Of a stretch of 64,000 bases of DNA, positions 1 through 10,925 are shown piece by piece. This stretch comes from Afipia sp. P52-10. GTDB lineage: Bacteria > Pseudomonadota > Alphaproteobacteria > Rhizobiales > Xanthobacteraceae. Made by a program: the position numbers and the translations under genes. The stretch is from assembly GCF_000516555.1 (NCBI RefSeq), contig NZ_AZSJ01000003.1:317958-381957 (forward strand), read 5' to 3'. The notes below the pieces were generated by a model. It was not told the origin of the DNA. It ran no database searches and saw only the letters and a program-made list of their open reading frames with translations. Positions within the stretch are counted from its first letter, which is position 1; each line of letters opens with the position of its first letter.

Positions 1-540
1 CTGATGTTCAAGACCATCGAGCGATTGAAGGGCCGCCTTCCTGGCCAAGTCGAATTCCATTATATCGGCACTAGCAATCCCCACCGCTTTCCCGAATTCG
101 CTGCGATCGAGGATGTCACGGTATGCCACGGCTTCAAGGATGCCGCAGGAATGGCTGCAACCATCGGCGACGTTCATGCCGGGATCTTGACGTCTGAATT
201 CGAAGGCATGCCCCGGTTTGTCCTTGAGACGCTCGCCACCGGGCGGCCGGTGGTGGCGATGCATCTGCCGCAACTCGAAGCCGTCATTCGCGACGGACAG
301 AGCGGCTATCTCGTCCAACGCAGCTCCTCGACGGAGGAAGACGCGGATAATCTCGCGCGGAAATTCATCAACACCCATGATCTGATCCAGTCTGGCCGCA
401 TGGATCCGGCCGATATTGCCTTGCATATTGCCGAGTTCACTCCTCGCACGCAGCTCGCACGGGTCTTCCGGCTGCATCACGACATTCAGAACGCGAGGGG
501 GATAGATCGCGGGCATCTTCCGCAAGAACGGCACGCATGA
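1..540 (+). CDS. Glycosyltransferase, C-terminal part (cut by window edge)
   Basis: The reading frame is open from the first base, so the true start lies upstream and only about 179 C-terminal residues are visible. The segment reads like the nucleotide-sugar-binding half of a GT-B fold enzyme: an EFEGMPRFVLE stretch gives the E-x7-E pattern of retaining family 4 transferases, followed by a TGRPVVA and DGQSGYLV pattern typical of the donor-binding domain. It probably transfers a sugar to a cell-surface polysaccharide. Its stop overlaps the start of the next glycosyltransferase by ATGA, so the two are translationally coupled. The family call is solid; the sugar and acceptor are unknown. Confidence 0.8.
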   Translation: MMFKTIERLKGRLPGQVEFHYIGTSNPHRFPEFAAIEDVTVCHGFKDAAGMAATIGDVHAGILTSEFEGMPRFVLETLATGRPVVAMHLPQLEAVIRDGQSGYLVQRSSSTEEDADNLARKFINTHDLIQSGRMDPADIALHIAEFTPRTQLARVFRLHHDIQNARGIDRGHLPQERHA

Positions 541-1673
541 ACATCCTGCTGCTCACAAGCGAATTCACCCCGGCAACGGGGGGGATCGGCACCTACGCCC
601 GCGAAATCGCAACCGCCGCCAGCGAACTTGGTGCGAATGTGACAGTGCTTGCGCCGGATTATGCCCAAGCGACGCCGGACGATCAGTCATTCGCTTTCCG
701 CACCCGCCGGTTTTCCGGCGGCCTGCATTCGATGCGCGATCTGCCGGCCAAGATCATGCTGACCCGCCAGACGATCCGCATCGACGATTTCGACATTCTT
801 CACGCTGCGGACTGGCCATTTTTCATTCCACTCGCGCTCGCACGCGGCCAAACCAACGCGCGTACCATTCTGACGCTGCATGGGACCGAAGTGAACGAAA
901 CGCAGACCTTCCTCAAGCGCCTGGCCATCAGCGCCTGTAATGTATTCGGCGGCAACACCGAAATCGCGGCGAACAGCAATTTCACGCGCGAGCTGTTTCA
1001 GAAGCATTTTTCCGTCGAACCGCAGCGGGTGAATGCAATTCCGCTCGGCGTGTCGGAGTTCTGGTTCGGTGACCGGGCCTCACGCACCGAGACTCGACAG
1101 CGTCTGGAGATTCCGCCGGAGAACATCGTCATGACGACGGTGGCTCGGTTGACCCGGCGCAAGGGACATAGCCTGACGGCTGCCGCGCTGGCGAGTCTGG
1201 AAGGTCAGCTGCCCCACCCGGTAACTTGGCTGATCGTCGGCCCGGAGGGAGAAGCCGATTATGTGGAGGAGCTGCGGCAACAGCTCGGGCGTATGGCTTG
1301 CGACATCCGGCTGCTCGGACGACAGAGCGATGCCGATATTCGCGATCTCTACGGCGCATCCGACTTCTTCTGTCTAACCGGCATTCCCGATTCCTCCGGC
1401 CGCGTCGAGGGATTTGGCCTCGTCTATCTGGAGGCCGCGGCTGCGAATCTCCCCAGCGTCGCGACCCGCATCGGCGGCGTCCCTGATGCGGTGCTTGCCG
1501 ATCGCACAGGCCTGCTGGTCGAACCTTCCGTTCAGGCTGTGGCCAATGCGATCCGGGCGATGGTCACGACGCCACAACTGCGGCAGCAGTTCGCGACAGC
1601 GGCCCTCGATCATGCACGGCGGCTGTCCTGGCGGCAATGCGCCGCCCGTACCTACACATTGCCGTTCAACTAA
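537..1673 (+). CDS. Glycosyltransferase family 4 protein
   Basis: A 378-residue GT-B enzyme. The N-terminus MNILLLTSEFTPATGGIGTY is the usual GT4 opening with a Gly-rich acceptor-side loop. The C-terminal half carries VARLTRRKG (phosphate-contacting Arg/Lys), a DLYGASDFFCL segment and an EGFGLVYLE E-x7-E motif near residue 290, then GGVPDAV. The length is normal for a GT4 enzyme (about 370-400 residues). It overlaps the upstream glycosyltransferase by 4 nt and probably acts in the same exopolysaccharide or LPS-decorating pathway. The substrate cannot be read from sequence. Confidence 0.88.
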   Translation: MNILLLTSEFTPATGGIGTYAREIATAASELGANVTVLAPDYAQATPDDQSFAFRTRRFSGGLHSMRDLPAKIMLTRQTIRIDDFDILHAADWPFFIPLALARGQTNARTILTLHGTEVNETQTFLKRLAISACNVFGGNTEIAANSNFTRELFQKHFSVEPQRVNAIPLGVSEFWFGDRASRTETRQRLEIPPENIVMTTVARLTRRKGHSLTAAALASLEGQLPHPVTWLIVGPEGEADYVEELRQQLGRMACDIRLLGRQSDADIRDLYGASDFFCLTGIPDSSGRVEGFGLVYLEAAAANLPSVATRIGGVPDAVLADRTGLLVEPSVQAVANAIRAMVTTPQLRQQFATAALDHARRLSWRQCAARTYTLPFN

Positions 1674-1688
1674 CGGGCCGATCGCGCC

Positions 1689-2135
1689 ATGGGCCGCCGT
1701 CAATTTCCATATGTAAAACGCGCTCAATGCCTGCTGGCCGCCAGCGTGTTCGTCGCTATAGGCTCGGCGGAGGCCGCCGCTGATAATTGCGCGCGCAGCA
1801 GGGAATATCTGCTCGGCGGGCTTGCGGGCGAACTGTCCCAAGCCCCGGACTCGTACAAGCAGCTGTTCACGATCTGCATCGCCGCCGCAGCCCTTTCCAA
1901 CGTCAAGGACGCCTTCGTCCTGAGAGACGGCGGCATCGGCGCGATCGCCAAGCGCGACAGCGTCTCCGCCACAGCCGCAACCCTTTCCGAGTTCTGTCAG
2001 CGCTTTCCGCGTGCCACCTTGCGTTTCATGAACCGGGCCGAACAAGCCCGCGGAACGAGCATCGGGCAATTGGTCCAGCTCTCTTCCGGTGGCGCTACAT
2101 CCTGCCGCAAGATCATGGGCCTCTCAGATCGGTGA
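1689..2135 (+). CDS. Small exported hypothetical protein
   Basis: 148 residues, starting 15 nt after the glycosyltransferase stop. The N-terminus has basic residues, then a hydrophobic stretch (CLLAASVFVAIGSAEAAA) with an Ala-x-Ala type cleavage site near residue 31, so it is probably secreted to the periplasm. The mature part is mostly helical in character and has cysteines that could form disulfides. No family is recognised. The position suggests cotranscription with the two glycosyltransferases. A short ATG frame with coding-like codon use supports it as a gene, but no function is proposed. Confidence 0.6.
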   Translation: MGRRQFPYVKRAQCLLAASVFVAIGSAEAAADNCARSREYLLGGLAGELSQAPDSYKQLFTICIAAAALSNVKDAFVLRDGGIGAIAKRDSVSATAATLSEFCQRFPRATLRFMNRAEQARGTSIGQLVQLSSGGATSCRKIMGLSDR

Positions 2136-2288
2136 TTCCGGCGACCGATCATCGGCACTCTCCCTCCAGCATCACACAGCCAACGGCGGCGCTGGCGTCA
2201 GGTCGTCATGCCAAAATGTGATTGCTCGGCGTCTCGAACCCGGGATAACTGCGTTCCACACCAAACAAAAACGAGAGGGTCGGAAGCT

Positions 2289-3071
2289 ATGCATCCCAAA
2301 GGCAAGGTCTGCGTCGTAACAGGTGGCGCCAGCGGCATCGGCGAAGCCGTCGCTCGAGCCTATGCAAAAGCAGGCGCGCGCGGCGTGGTCGTCGCCGACC
2401 TCAAATCCTCTGGTGACCGGCTCACCCAGGTCGCGAACGACATCGGCGGCCTGGCCGTGCCGACGGACGTCGCGAACGAGGCCGAGATCAAGGCCCTGAT
2501 CGCGGCCGCCGAAGCCAAGTTCGGCCCCGTAGATGTTTTCTACTCCAATGCCGGACTTTCCCGCAAAGGACAGGAAAGCGCTTCCGACGCCGACTGGGAC
2601 GTGAGCTGGCGCGTCCATGTCATGAGCCACGTCTTTGCCGCACGCGCGCTGGTGCCCGGCATGCTGGCACGGGGCTCCGGATACCTGTTGAACACGGCCT
2701 CCGCCGCGGGGCTGCTCGCCTCGCTGAACTCGATGCCGTATGGCGTGACGAAGCATGCCGCGGTCGCGCTGGCCGAACATCTGGCCATTCAATACGGCGA
2801 CCGCGGTATTCGCGTGTCCGTCCTCTGCCCACAATCGGTCCAGACCGGCATGACCACGCCAGGTCCAAGCGCTGCTCGCGTCGACGGCGTCATGTTGCCG
2901 GATGAGGTCGCCAAGATCGTCCTCGAAGCGATGGAAGAGGAGCGCTTCCTGATCCTCTCCCACCCGACCGTGCACACCTACATGCAACGCAAGGCCTCAG
3001 GCATGGACCGGTGGCTTTCCGGGATGCGGCGGCTCCGCGACAAAACCTACGGAGCCCCCGCCAAGGGCTGA
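2289..3071 (+). CDS. Short-chain dehydrogenase/reductase (SDR)
   Basis: A 260-residue classical SDR. TGGASGIG at residues 11-18 is the cofactor-binding glycine motif, NAG lies at 87-89, and the catalytic set is Ser138, Tyr151 and Lys155 (YGVTK). Asp37 after the second strand (VVVADLKS) suggests NAD(H) rather than NADP(H). The ATG at 2289 was chosen because the Rossmann strand begins directly after it and a purine-rich GAGAGGGTCGGAAG lies upstream; the frame extends further upstream without family similarity. A hairpin follows at 3153-3178. The substrate is unknown. Confidence 0.9.
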   Translation: MHPKGKVCVVTGGASGIGEAVARAYAKAGARGVVVADLKSSGDRLTQVANDIGGLAVPTDVANEAEIKALIAAAEAKFGPVDVFYSNAGLSRKGQESASDADWDVSWRVHVMSHVFAARALVPGMLARGSGYLLNTASAAGLLASLNSMPYGVTKHAAVALAEHLAIQYGDRGIRVSVLCPQSVQTGMTTPGPSAARVDGVMLPDEVAKIVLEAMEEERFLILSHPTVHTYMQRKASGMDRWLSGMRRLRDKTYGAPAKG

Positions 3072-3124
3072 GTTCGACATTCCGAAATCATCTGGTCCAT
3101 ACGGGCGGCAATCGGAACACGAAA

Positions 3125-3328
3125 CTACGCAGAGCCATCCACGCCGAACAAGAGACCCGGCCCGTCCTGGCCGGGTCTTACCATTTTGACTTTACGCATT
3201 ACCACTTGGCATGGCGCCTTGAACTGCGTCTGGATGAAATCGCCCGGGCTCGGTGGTGCCTCGCGCCGTAACTCGCAGCCGGGCACCTCCAGATCCACCT
3301 GGTCTCCCACGATGACGTCAATCGTCAA
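3125..3328 (-). CDS. Possible small hypothetical protein downstream of the HWE kinase
   Basis: 67 residues from a TTG that overlaps the stop of the upstream kinase (TTGA). A GTG five codons further in is an alternative start. The first two thirds show GC-rich third positions like neighbouring genes and contain two cysteines. The C-terminal part runs through the 3153-3178 hairpin, which weakens the case. No family is recognised. It could be a coupled small protein of the kinase operon or a chance frame. Confidence 0.3.
   Translation of the reverse strand: MTIDVIVGDQVDLEVPGCELRREAPPSPGDFIQTQFKAPCQVVMRKVKMVRPGQDGPGLLFGVDGSA
3153..3178 (+). terminator. Hairpin downstream of the SDR gene
   Basis: A perfect 10-bp stem (AGACCCGGCC / GGCCGGGTCT) with a 6-nt loop, followed on the plus strand by TACCATTTT. 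It lies 82 bp after the SDR stop and may end that transcript. The T-run is weak, so termination may be inefficient. It also lies inside the doubtful small minus-strand frame at 3125-3328. Confidence 0.5.
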
Positions 3329-5199
3329 TTGGCGACACTGGCGCTGACAGCATCCGCGCGCCGGAAATGCTCAGCCAGCACATTCTCCAGCACAACCTTG
3401 ACCACCGGCTTCTGCAACACCGGGTGCCCACGAAACCGCGGTTCGATCATGATGGACTCGTACCCTGTCGTGAACACGAACGGAATATTCTTTCGCTTCA
3501 GAACATCGGCGAGCTGGTAGACGAGCTCACCGGCGAGATTGACGTCGAGAACTGCGAAGTCGACGGGCTGGACGTCCACGGCGGCAAGCGCTTCCCCGAG
3601 CCGGACGTAGGGGCCGACGGTTCGATACCCGAGCGAGGTGAGCGATTCCTGCAGAGATAGCGCGACCAGCATTTCGTCTTCGACGATCATGATCGACGGT
3701 TTCGAAGACGCCGCCCGCCCACTCGGCACGTCCCTCTTCCGGCCCAACGACTTCACCGATCTGCCGGCGACAGCATCCTGCAGCGGCACCTCGAGAGAAC
3801 AGCGGAGCCCTTCGCGCTGCCAATCGAACACTACGTTCCCACCCTGCTGTTGCTTGACGCCGGCAACGATCGCCGCACTTCCAAACCCTCTCCGCTTCGG
3901 TTCAGAAACCGGCGGGCCGCCGCGCTCACGCCACTCCATTCGCAACACTCGATCGTCAATACGCCAGTCGAGTTGCACATGGCCTTCCGGTGTCGACAAG
4001 GCCCCATACTTCGCCGTGTTGGTCGCCAACTCGTGCAGCACCAATGCCAGCGTCTGCGCCGTGCCTGCTTTCAGGAAGATGTCAGGCCCATCCATGCCAA
4101 TTCGCGAGGGGTTTCCCTGCGTAAAGGGATCGAGTTCCTCATGGATCAGGCCCGAAAGGCTCGCCCCTTCCCATCGCGACTGCGAGAGAATCGAGTGGAC
4201 TCGGGAGAGCGACTGGATCCGCCCCTCGACTGCCGAGACGAACTCCTTCATCGTCGTCGCCCGTGTGAGACGCACCAGCGCTTGCACCAAGGCCAGGGTA
4301 TTCTTCGCGCGGTGATCGACTTCGCGCGCAAGCAGCTCCTGACGCTCCTCCGCCGCCTTCCGCTCCGAGATGTCGATGATCACGCCGCTGATCTGGACCG
4401 CGCCCGTGGCAGCGTTCCGTGTTGCCGCGGCACTGCCGATGCACCAGCGCGTCGCGCCGGTCGCCGTACGGATACGAAATTCGATATGATGCGCCTCGCC
4501 GCCGTTCTGCAGATCGCTCATGATGGCGTCGAGCTTCAACCAATCATCGGGAACGATCATGGCGCGGATATTCGCCGAGGTCGGCGTGAACGTCTCGGGA
4601 TCGACACCGAAGATCCGGCAAAGCCCCGCATCCCAGTGATAGGCGCCCGACACGCTATCCCACTGCCATGAGCCCATTTGTGCGGCGGCCAAGGCGAGGC
4701 TGCGCCTGCGCTCGCTCTCCATCAACTGCGCGGTCGATGCCTCCAATTCCGCCGTGCGCTCCTGAACCCGCCGCTCCAACTCTGAATTCAGGTGTTCGAG
4801 CTGCCTGGTCTTCCGGTAGAGCTCGGCGAAGATCTTGACCTTCGCGCGCAGCACTTCCGGCACCACCGGCACAGGCACATAGTCTACGGCGCCCATCTCA
4901 TATCCGCGCAGCCGATCGAGATCGGACAGATGGATCGCTGAAATGAAAATCATTGCAATCTTCTGATAGCGCGGATGCTCACGGATCATCGCGGCCAATT
5001 CGAAGCCATCGAGTTCCGGCATGCAGACATCGACGAGGATCACCGCAATCTCGGAGCGCAGCAGGCATTGCAACGCTTCGCGACCGGAACGCGCGGTCAA
5101 CAGGTTCTCGCCCAATGGACCGAGAATCGCCTCATAGCTCAGAAGCTTTCCGGGCTGGTCGTCGACCAGAAGGATGTTGACCTTGTCAGTCGGGCCCAT
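3325..5199 (-). CDS. Hybrid sensor kinase: REC-PAS-HWE kinase-REC
   Basis: A soluble signalling protein of about 624 residues. The N-terminal receiver has phospho-acceptor Asp57 (ILVDVCMPELDG). A short coiled coil (QLEHLNSELERRVQERTAELE) follows, then a PAS fold around residues 165-280. The kinase core is HWE type: His296 in EVDHRAKN, an N box at LHELATNTAKYGAL, and the family's WRE (MEWRERGG). The C-terminal receiver has Asp552 (AVLDVNLAGE). Start 5199 has GGTGAGG upstream and leaves an 8-nt gap after the giant kinase; an alternative ATG at 5223 would overlap it by 16 nt. Order and spacing imply one operon, and the N-terminal receiver may take phosphate from the upstream kinase. Confidence 0.88.
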   Translation of the reverse strand: MGPTDKVNILLVDDQPGKLLSYEAILGPLGENLLTARSGREALQCLLRSEIAVILVDVCMPELDGFELAAMIREHPRYQKIAMIFISAIHLSDLDRLRGYEMGAVDYVPVPVVPEVLRAKVKIFAELYRKTRQLEHLNSELERRVQERTAELEASTAQLMESERRRSLALAAAQMGSWQWDSVSGAYHWDAGLCRIFGVDPETFTPTSANIRAMIVPDDWLKLDAIMSDLQNGGEAHHIEFRIRTATGATRWCIGSAAATRNAATGAVQISGVIIDISERKAAEERQELLAREVDHRAKNTLALVQALVRLTRATTMKEFVSAVEGRIQSLSRVHSILSQSRWEGASLSGLIHEELDPFTQGNPSRIGMDGPDIFLKAGTAQTLALVLHELATNTAKYGALSTPEGHVQLDWRIDDRVLRMEWRERGGPPVSEPKRRGFGSAAIVAGVKQQQGGNVVFDWQREGLRCSLEVPLQDAVAGRSVKSLGRKRDVPSGRAASSKPSIMIVEDEMLVALSLQESLTSLGYRTVGPYVRLGEALAAVDVQPVDFAVLDVNLAGELVYQLADVLKRKNIPFVFTTGYESIMIEPRFRGHPVLQKPVVKVVLENVLAEHFRRADAVSASVAN

Positions 5200-5207
5200 C
5201 GCCTGCC

Positions 5208-8200
5208 TCACCGGTGCAACCATAGCCGAAGAGCGGCGAGCAATTGCTCGGTATCCACGGGCTTGGCCAGATAGTCCGATGCGCCCGCATCAAGACACTT
5301 CTCTCGATCGCCCTTCATCGCCTTCGCAGTCAGCGCTACGATGGGCAAACGGCGGAAGGCGGAATTGCGCCTGATGGCAGCAATGGTCTCGTAACCATCC
5401 ATCTCCGGCATCATGATATCCATCAGCACGATCGCGACGTCGTCTGTCGAGCCGAGGATATCGATCGCCTCCCGGCCGGTCGTCGCCGTCAGGACATGCA
5501 TGCCACGCCGCTCGAGTACGCTGCTCAACGCGAAGATGTTGCGCGCATCGTCATCGACGAGCAGCACCGTGCGCCCGACCAAATCCTCGTCGGTACCGTT
5601 CAACCTCTCCAGCATCTGCTGCTTCTCGGCCGGCAGATCTGTCACCACGCGGTGCAGGAACAGCGAGGTCTCGTCCAGCAGACGTTCGGGCGACTCGACG
5701 CCCTTAACGACGATGCTCCGCGCCATCTTATGCAAGCTGGCGTCCTCCTGATCCGACAGTTCGCGACCGGTGAAGACCACGACCGGAATCTCCGATAGCA
5801 CGGCGTCGGCCCGCATCGCCTCGAGTACGTCGAAGCCGGACATATCAGGCAGCTTGAGATCCAGCACGAGACAATCGACGGACGTTTTCCGCAGTGCCTC
5901 CAATGCTTGCGCGCCGGTTCCGGCGGTCGCAATCTCGATGTCGTCGTGTCCCAACAAGGCCGCAATACTCATTCGTTCGGACGGGTCGTCCTCAACGACG
6001 AGAAGCCGCTTTCGCTTCTGCCCCGCGTACGATTTGATCCTGACGATCGCATTCTCCACTCCATCGCTCGTGGCCGGCTTGGTCAGGAACGCGAAGGCCC
6101 CGCGTGACAATGCGTGTTGCCTGTCTTCATCCAGCGTCACCACTTGCACAGGAATATGTCGCGTTAATGGATTCTGCTTCAGCTGACTGAGAACGGTCCA
6201 GCCGAGCATATCCGGCAGGAAGATGTCCAGCGAGATCGCGGTCGGCTGGAACTGTTTGGCCAGTTCCAGTGCATCGACGCCTCTCGCGGCGGCGAGAACC
6301 TTGAAGCCTTTCTCGTGGGCGAGATCGGCGATGATCTTCGCATAATGCAGATCGTCCTCAATGATAAGGAAAATCGAATCGCCCGCTTCGATTTCGCTCC
6401 GATCGTCGACCAAGCGCTCGACGGGTCGATTTTGCGTTTCGCCACTCGGCTTCGTCTGCATCACGGCCGGTGGCCGCTGATCGGCCGGGTAAGATGTCGA
6501 TGCTCCGGCATATCGCGTTGGGAGATAGAGCGTGAAGCAGCTTCCCCGCCCCGGCATACTGCGAAGTTGTATCTCTCCGCCCAACAACGCGGCAAGCTCG
6601 CGGCTGATTGCCAGCCCCAGTCCGGTGCCGCCATACTTGCGGCTCGTGCTCGCGTCCGCCTGCTGAAACGCCTCGAAGATGATCCTTTGCTTGTCGAGCG
6701 GGATGCCAATGCCGGTATCCTCGACCTCGAACGCGAGCACCTCCGGAGCCTCCCCCAACACCGGATGATGCGGGCTCCATCCACCGGAAACCGGCGAGAC
6801 CTTCAACCGCACACCGCCTTGCGCCGTGAACTTGCAAGCATTCGACAGCAGGTTCTTGAGAACTTGCTGCAATCGTTTGGAGTCCGTCGTGATGGTGCGA
6901 GCGAGCGCGGGGCTGAGCTCGACATCGAACGAAAGTTTGCGGCTTTCCGCCTCATGCTTGAACGGCCGCGCGATCGCATCAAGCAACGCTTTCAGGACGA
7001 TTTCCTCGGCTTCGACGGTTACCGTACCGGATTCGATCTTGGACAGGTCGAGAATATCGCTGATCAAGTTCAGAAGATCCGTGCCCGCGCCATGGATCGT
7101 CCGCGCGAATTCGACCTGTCTCGGGCTCAAGTTGCCTTCCGGGTTCTCCGTCAACTGCTGCCCGAGGATCAGAATGCTGTTGAGCGGCGTCCGCAGCTCG
7201 TGCGACATGTTCGCAAGGAATTCGGATTTGTATTTCGACGTCAGCGCGAGCTCGCTCGCCTTCTCTTCAAGCGCCCGGCGCGCCTGCTCGATTTCCTGAT
7301 TCTTCCGCTCCACATCGACGTTGCGCTCGGCAAGCTGCTGCGCCTTCTGTTCGAGCTGGTCGTTGGTATCCTGCAGCTCTCGTTTCTGCGATTGCAATTC
7401 ACCGGCAAGCGTCTGCGATTGCTTCAGCAGCGCCTCTGTCTGCATGGTGACTTCGATCGAGTTGAGAACGATCCCGATGCTTTCGGTAAGTTGCTCAAGG
7501 AAGGTGATCTGCGATGCGGTGAAGGCTTTGACCGATGCGAGCTCGATCACGGCTTTGACCTGATTTTCGAAAACGATCGGCAGAACCACCACGTTCTGGG
7601 GAACGACCTTGAAGAGGGACGACCCTATCGGAACCGCATGCGCCGGCAACTGCTCGATCAAAACGCGCCGCTTCTCCAGAGCGCACTGCCCGACCAGACC
7701 TTCGCCGAGCCGGATCACATCGGGATGTCCAAAACTGCCGTCGCCTGCGTAGGAGGATAGAAGCCTGAGCGTCTGCGCGTTATCACCGGTCATCTGGTAG
7801 ATGACGCCGAGCTGCGCCTCTACCAGCTTGGTCATCTCCGACAGCAGAAGCCGTCCGACGGTAGCGAGATCGCGCTGACCCTGCAGCATGTTGGTGAAGC
7901 GCGCGAGGTTGGTCTTCAGCCAATCCTGCTCGGTGTTGCGGTCCGTCGTCAATCGGAGATTGTCGATCATCGTATTGATGTTGTCTTTGAGCTCGGCCAC
8001 CTCGCCGCGCGCATTGACTTGAATCGATCGCGTGAGGTCACCCTTCGTCACGGCGGTTGCGACCTCCGCGATGGCGCGCACCTGCGTCGTCAGGTTCGCC
8101 GCAAGCAAATTGACGTTTCCGATCAGGTCTTTCCATGTGCCGGCAGCGCCAGGAACCATCGCCTGTCCGCCGAGACGGCCTTCGACGCCGACTTCGCGCG

Positions 8201-10925
8201 CAACCGTCGTCACCTGATCAGCGAACAGCGCGAGCGTGCCGATCATATCGTTGATGGTGTCGGCCAGCGCGCCGACCTCCCCCTTCGACTTGACGGTCAG
8301 GTTCTGCTTCAGATCGCCGTTTGCAACCGCGGTCACCACCTTGACGATGCCGCGAACCTGCTCGGTGAGGTTCGCAGCCATGACGTTCACAGTGTCGGTG
8401 AGATCCTTCCATGTTCCGGCAACGCCCGAGACCTGGGCCTGACCGCCCAGTTTTCCCTCTGTGCCGACTTCACGGGCAACACGCGTCACTTCGGAAGCGA
8501 ATGCGTTGAGCTGATCCACCATCGTATTGATGGTGTTCTTCAGTTCGAGGATTTCGCCCTTCACGTCGACGGTGATCTTACGGGACAGGTCGCCGCGGGC
8601 GACAGCCGTCGTCACTTCGGCGATGTTACGGACCTGCGTCGTCAGATTGCCCGCAAGCTGATTGACGTTGTCGGTCAAATCCTTCCACGTACCGGCCACA
8701 CCCGGCACCACCGCCTGGCCGCCGAGCCGCCCGTCGGTTCCAACCTCGCGCGCAACGCGCGTCACCTCACCAGCGAAGGAGCGCAACTGCTCCACCATCG
8801 TATTGAGGGTTTCCTTCAGCAGCAGAATCTCGCCGCGGACGTCCACCGTGATCTTCTTCGACAGATCGCCGTTGGCGATCGCCGTCGCGACCTCGGCGAT
8901 GTTTCGCACTTGCGCGGTGAGGTTGGACGCCATGAAGTTGACGTTGACGGTCAGATCCTTCCAGGTGCCGGCGACGCCAGGCACCTCCGCCTGTCCGCCC
9001 AACTTGCCTTCGGTACCGACCTCACGGGCAACGCGTGTCACCTCGCCGGCAAATGCGTTGAGCTGATCCACCATCGTATTGATGGTGTTCTTTAGTTCGA
9101 GGATTTCGCCCTTCACGTCGACGGTGATCTTTCTGGACAGATCTCCCTGCGCGACCGCCGTCGTCACCTCGGCGATGTTACGCACCTGCCCGGTCAGGTT
9201 CGATGCCATCGAGTTGACGTTATCGGTCAGATCCTTCCATGTTCCCGCGACGCCGGGCACGTTGGCCTGACCGCCCAGTCTCCCTTCGGTACCCACCTCG
9301 CGCGCAACGCGCGTCACTTCGCCGGCGAATCGATTGAGCTGATCCACCATCGTATTGACGGTGTCCTTGAGCTCGAGCATCTCGCCGCGAACATCCACCG
9401 TGATCTTCCGCGACAGGTCACCGCCGGCAATCGCCGTCGCGACGCCCGCGATGTTTCGCACCTGCGCCGTGAGGTTGCTCGCCATCGAGTTGACGCTGTC
9501 GGTCAAATCCTTCCATGTACCGGCAACGCCGAGAACGTTCGCTTGACCGCCGAGCCGCCCTTCCGTTCCCACCTCGCGGGCGACGCGCGTCACCTCGCCC
9601 GCGAATGCATTGAGCTGATCGACCATCGTGTTGATGGTTTCCTTGAGCTGAAGAATTTCGCCGCTGACATTGACCGTAATCTTCTTCGACAGATCGCCAT
9701 TGGCGATCGCAGTCGCGACTTCGGCGATGTTTCGCACCTGGGCCGTGAGATTGCCGGCCATGAAGTTGACGTTGTCGGTCAGATCCTTCCATGTTCCAGC
9801 CACGCCCGGCACTTGCGCCTGGCCGCCGAGCTTGCCTTCGGTTCCCACCTCGCGCGCGACGCGCGTCACTTCGCCGGCAAACGCATTGAGCTGGTCGACC
9901 ATCGTATTGATGGTGTCCTTGAGCTCATAAATTTCGCCGCGGACATCGACGGTGATCTTGCGCGACAGGTCACCGCGCGCGACCGCTGTCGTCACCTGCG
10001 CGATGTTACGCACCTGGGCCGTCAGGTTTCCGCACATGGCGTTGACGCTGTCAGTTAGATCCTTCCAGGTCCCGGCGACGCCTGGAACGATCGCCTGGCC
10101 ACCGAGCTTGCCATCGGTTCCGACTTCCCGTGCGACACGCGTCACCTCCGATGCGAACGATCGAAGCTGATCGACCATCGTGTTGATGGCTTCCTTGAGC
10201 TGGAGGATCTCGCCGCGCACGTCCACCGTGATCTTCTTGGACAGGTCTCCGTTCGCGACCGCTATGGTCACTTCGGCGATGTTGCGAACCTGTCCGGTCA
10301 GATTGTTCGCCATCGAGTTGACGCTGTCGGTCAGATCGCGCCAGACGCCCGTCACTTCCGAGACTTGCGCCTGGCCGCCAAGCTTTCCTTCCGTTCCGAC
10401 TTCGCGCGCAACACGTGTCACTTCCGACGTGAACACGTTCAATTGCTTGATCATGGTGTTGACGATGGTCGCCGAACGCAGGAACTCGCCCTTCAGTGGG
10501 CGGCCATCGACATCGAGCGGAACCGATTGCAACAGATCACCGCGCGCCACCGCTGCAATTGCGCGCGTAACCTCGGTGGTCGGCCACAGCAAATCATCCA
10601 TCAGTCCGTTGACGGAGGTCTCCATGTCGCCCCAGGCACCACCCGATAGCCCGAGCTTGAGCCTTTGCTTGGTCTTGCCTTCGCGGCCGACAGATTGCCC
10701 CACCCGATCGAGCTGATTGGCCATCTGCTGGTTCGCGGCGATGATCTCGTTGAAGACATCGGCAATCTTGCCTTCGAGCCCGACGCCCCCGCCGCTCATG
10801 CGGGCAGAGAAGTCCCCGCTCTTCATCGCCTGCAGCGCGTTCAGAAGTTCAGGCAGGAATGAACTATCAACCTTCTCGGTCAAGCCGCCTTCAGCCGAAC
10901 GTTCGGAGACAGCACTGCTCGGCAT
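5208..10925 (-). CDS. Giant soluble hybrid histidine kinase with HAMP array, GAF and three receivers
   Basis: 1905 residues with no signal peptide or membrane segment. Residues about 30-1000 are a chain of HAMP-type modules. Modules beginning at residues 209 to 944 are eight exact 92-residue units (core [14 protein letters not shown], linker [17 protein letters not shown]), flanked by more divergent ones; ten contain the GDL core. A GAF-like domain (about 1015-1155) and a coiled coil (1160-1230) follow. The kinase core has His1242 ([11 protein letters not shown]), N-box Asn1362, DTGIGI at 1403 and GGTGLGL at 1432. Three receivers follow with Asp1567, Asp1689 and Asp1836. The layout resembles the poly-HAMP group III kinases of fungi and their bacterial relatives. 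It probably senses an intracellular or osmotic signal; the signal is not known. Confidence 0.93.
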   Translation of the reverse strand: MPSSAVSERSAEGGLTEKVDSSFLPELLNALQAMKSGDFSARMSGGGVGLEGKIADVFNEIIAANQQMANQLDRVGQSVGREGKTKQRLKLGLSGGAWGDMETSVNGLMDDLLWPTTEVTRAIAAVARGDLLQSVPLDVDGRPLKGEFLRSATIVNTMIKQLNVFTSEVTRVAREVGTEGKLGGQAQVSEVTGVWRDLTDSVNSMANNLTGQVRNIAEVTIAVANGDLSKKITVDVRGEILQLKEAINTMVDQLRSFASEVTRVAREVGTDGKLGGQAIVPGVAGTWKDLTDSVNAMCGNLTAQVRNIAQVTTAVARGDLSRKITVDVRGEIYELKDTINTMVDQLNAFAGEVTRVAREVGTEGKLGGQAQVPGVAGTWKDLTDNVNFMAGNLTAQVRNIAEVATAIANGDLSKKITVNVSGEILQLKETINTMVDQLNAFAGEVTRVAREVGTEGRLGGQANVLGVAGTWKDLTDSVNSMASNLTAQVRNIAGVATAIAGGDLSRKITVDVRGEMLELKDTVNTMVDQLNRFAGEVTRVAREVGTEGRLGGQANVPGVAGTWKDLTDNVNSMASNLTGQVRNIAEVTTAVAQGDLSRKITVDVKGEILELKNTINTMVDQLNAFAGEVTRVAREVGTEGKLGGQAEVPGVAGTWKDLTVNVNFMASNLTAQVRNIAEVATAIANGDLSKKITVDVRGEILLLKETLNTMVEQLRSFAGEVTRVAREVGTDGRLGGQAVVPGVAGTWKDLTDNVNQLAGNLTTQVRNIAEVTTAVARGDLSRKITVDVKGEILELKNTINTMVDQLNAFASEVTRVAREVGTEGKLGGQAQVSGVAGTWKDLTDTVNVMAANLTEQVRGIVKVVTAVANGDLKQNLTVKSKGEVGALADTINDMIGTLALFADQVTTVAREVGVEGRLGGQAMVPGAAGTWKDLIGNVNLLAANLTTQVRAIAEVATAVTKGDLTRSIQVNARGEVAELKDNINTMIDNLRLTTDRNTEQDWLKTNLARFTNMLQGQRDLATVGRLLLSEMTKLVEAQLGVIYQMTGDNAQTLRLLSSYAGDGSFGHPDVIRLGEGLVGQCALEKRRVLIEQLPAHAVPIGSSLFKVVPQNVVVLPIVFENQVKAVIELASVKAFTASQITFLEQLTESIGIVLNSIEVTMQTEALLKQSQTLAGELQSQKRELQDTNDQLEQKAQQLAERNVDVERKNQEIEQARRALEEKASELALTSKYKSEFLANMSHELRTPLNSILILGQQLTENPEGNLSPRQVEFARTIHGAGTDLLNLISDILDLSKIESGTVTVEAEEIVLKALLDAIARPFKHEAESRKLSFDVELSPALARTITTDSKRLQQVLKNLLSNACKFTAQGGVRLKVSPVSGGWSPHHPVLGEAPEVLAFEVEDTGIGIPLDKQRIIFEAFQQADASTSRKYGGTGLGLAISRELAALLGGEIQLRSMPGRGSCFTLYLPTRYAGASTSYPADQRPPAVMQTKPSGETQNRPVERLVDDRSEIEAGDSIFLIIEDDLHYAKIIADLAHEKGFKVLAAARGVDALELAKQFQPTAISLDIFLPDMLGWTVLSQLKQNPLTRHIPVQVVTLDEDRQHALSRGAFAFLTKPATSDGVENAIVRIKSYAGQKRKRLLVVEDDPSERMSIAALLGHDDIEIATAGTGAQALEALRKTSVDCLVLDLKLPDMSGFDVLEAMRADAVLSEIPVVVFTGRELSDQEDASLHKMARSIVVKGVESPERLLDETSLFLHRVVTDLPAEKQQMLERLNGTDEDLVGRTVLLVDDDARNIFALSSVLERRGMHVLTATTGREAIDILGSTDDVAIVLMDIMMPEMDGYETIAAIRRNSAFRRLPIVALTAKAMKGDREKCLDAGASDYLAKPVDTEQLLAALRLWLHR
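8094..10301 (-). repeat. Eight tandem 276-bp HAMP-module repeats
   Basis: Eight consecutive in-frame units of exactly 92 codons (2208 bp in total) within the giant kinase, each beginning LT(G/A/T)QVRNIAEV. Protein identity between units is very high while third positions differ, so the array is old enough to have drifted but is kept in register. Unit number could change by unequal recombination without breaking the frame. Confidence 0.92.

Noticed and set aside
6315..9095. Long plus-strand frames opposite the giant kinase, including repeated Arg/Asp-rich segments
   Set aside because: The repeats mirror the HAMP modules on the coding strand, so these frames are shadows.
8094..10301. Regular repeats that could look like a CRISPR array
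   Set aside because: Units are 276 bp, continuous and in frame with a kinase; there are no short repeats with unique spacers and no cas genes.
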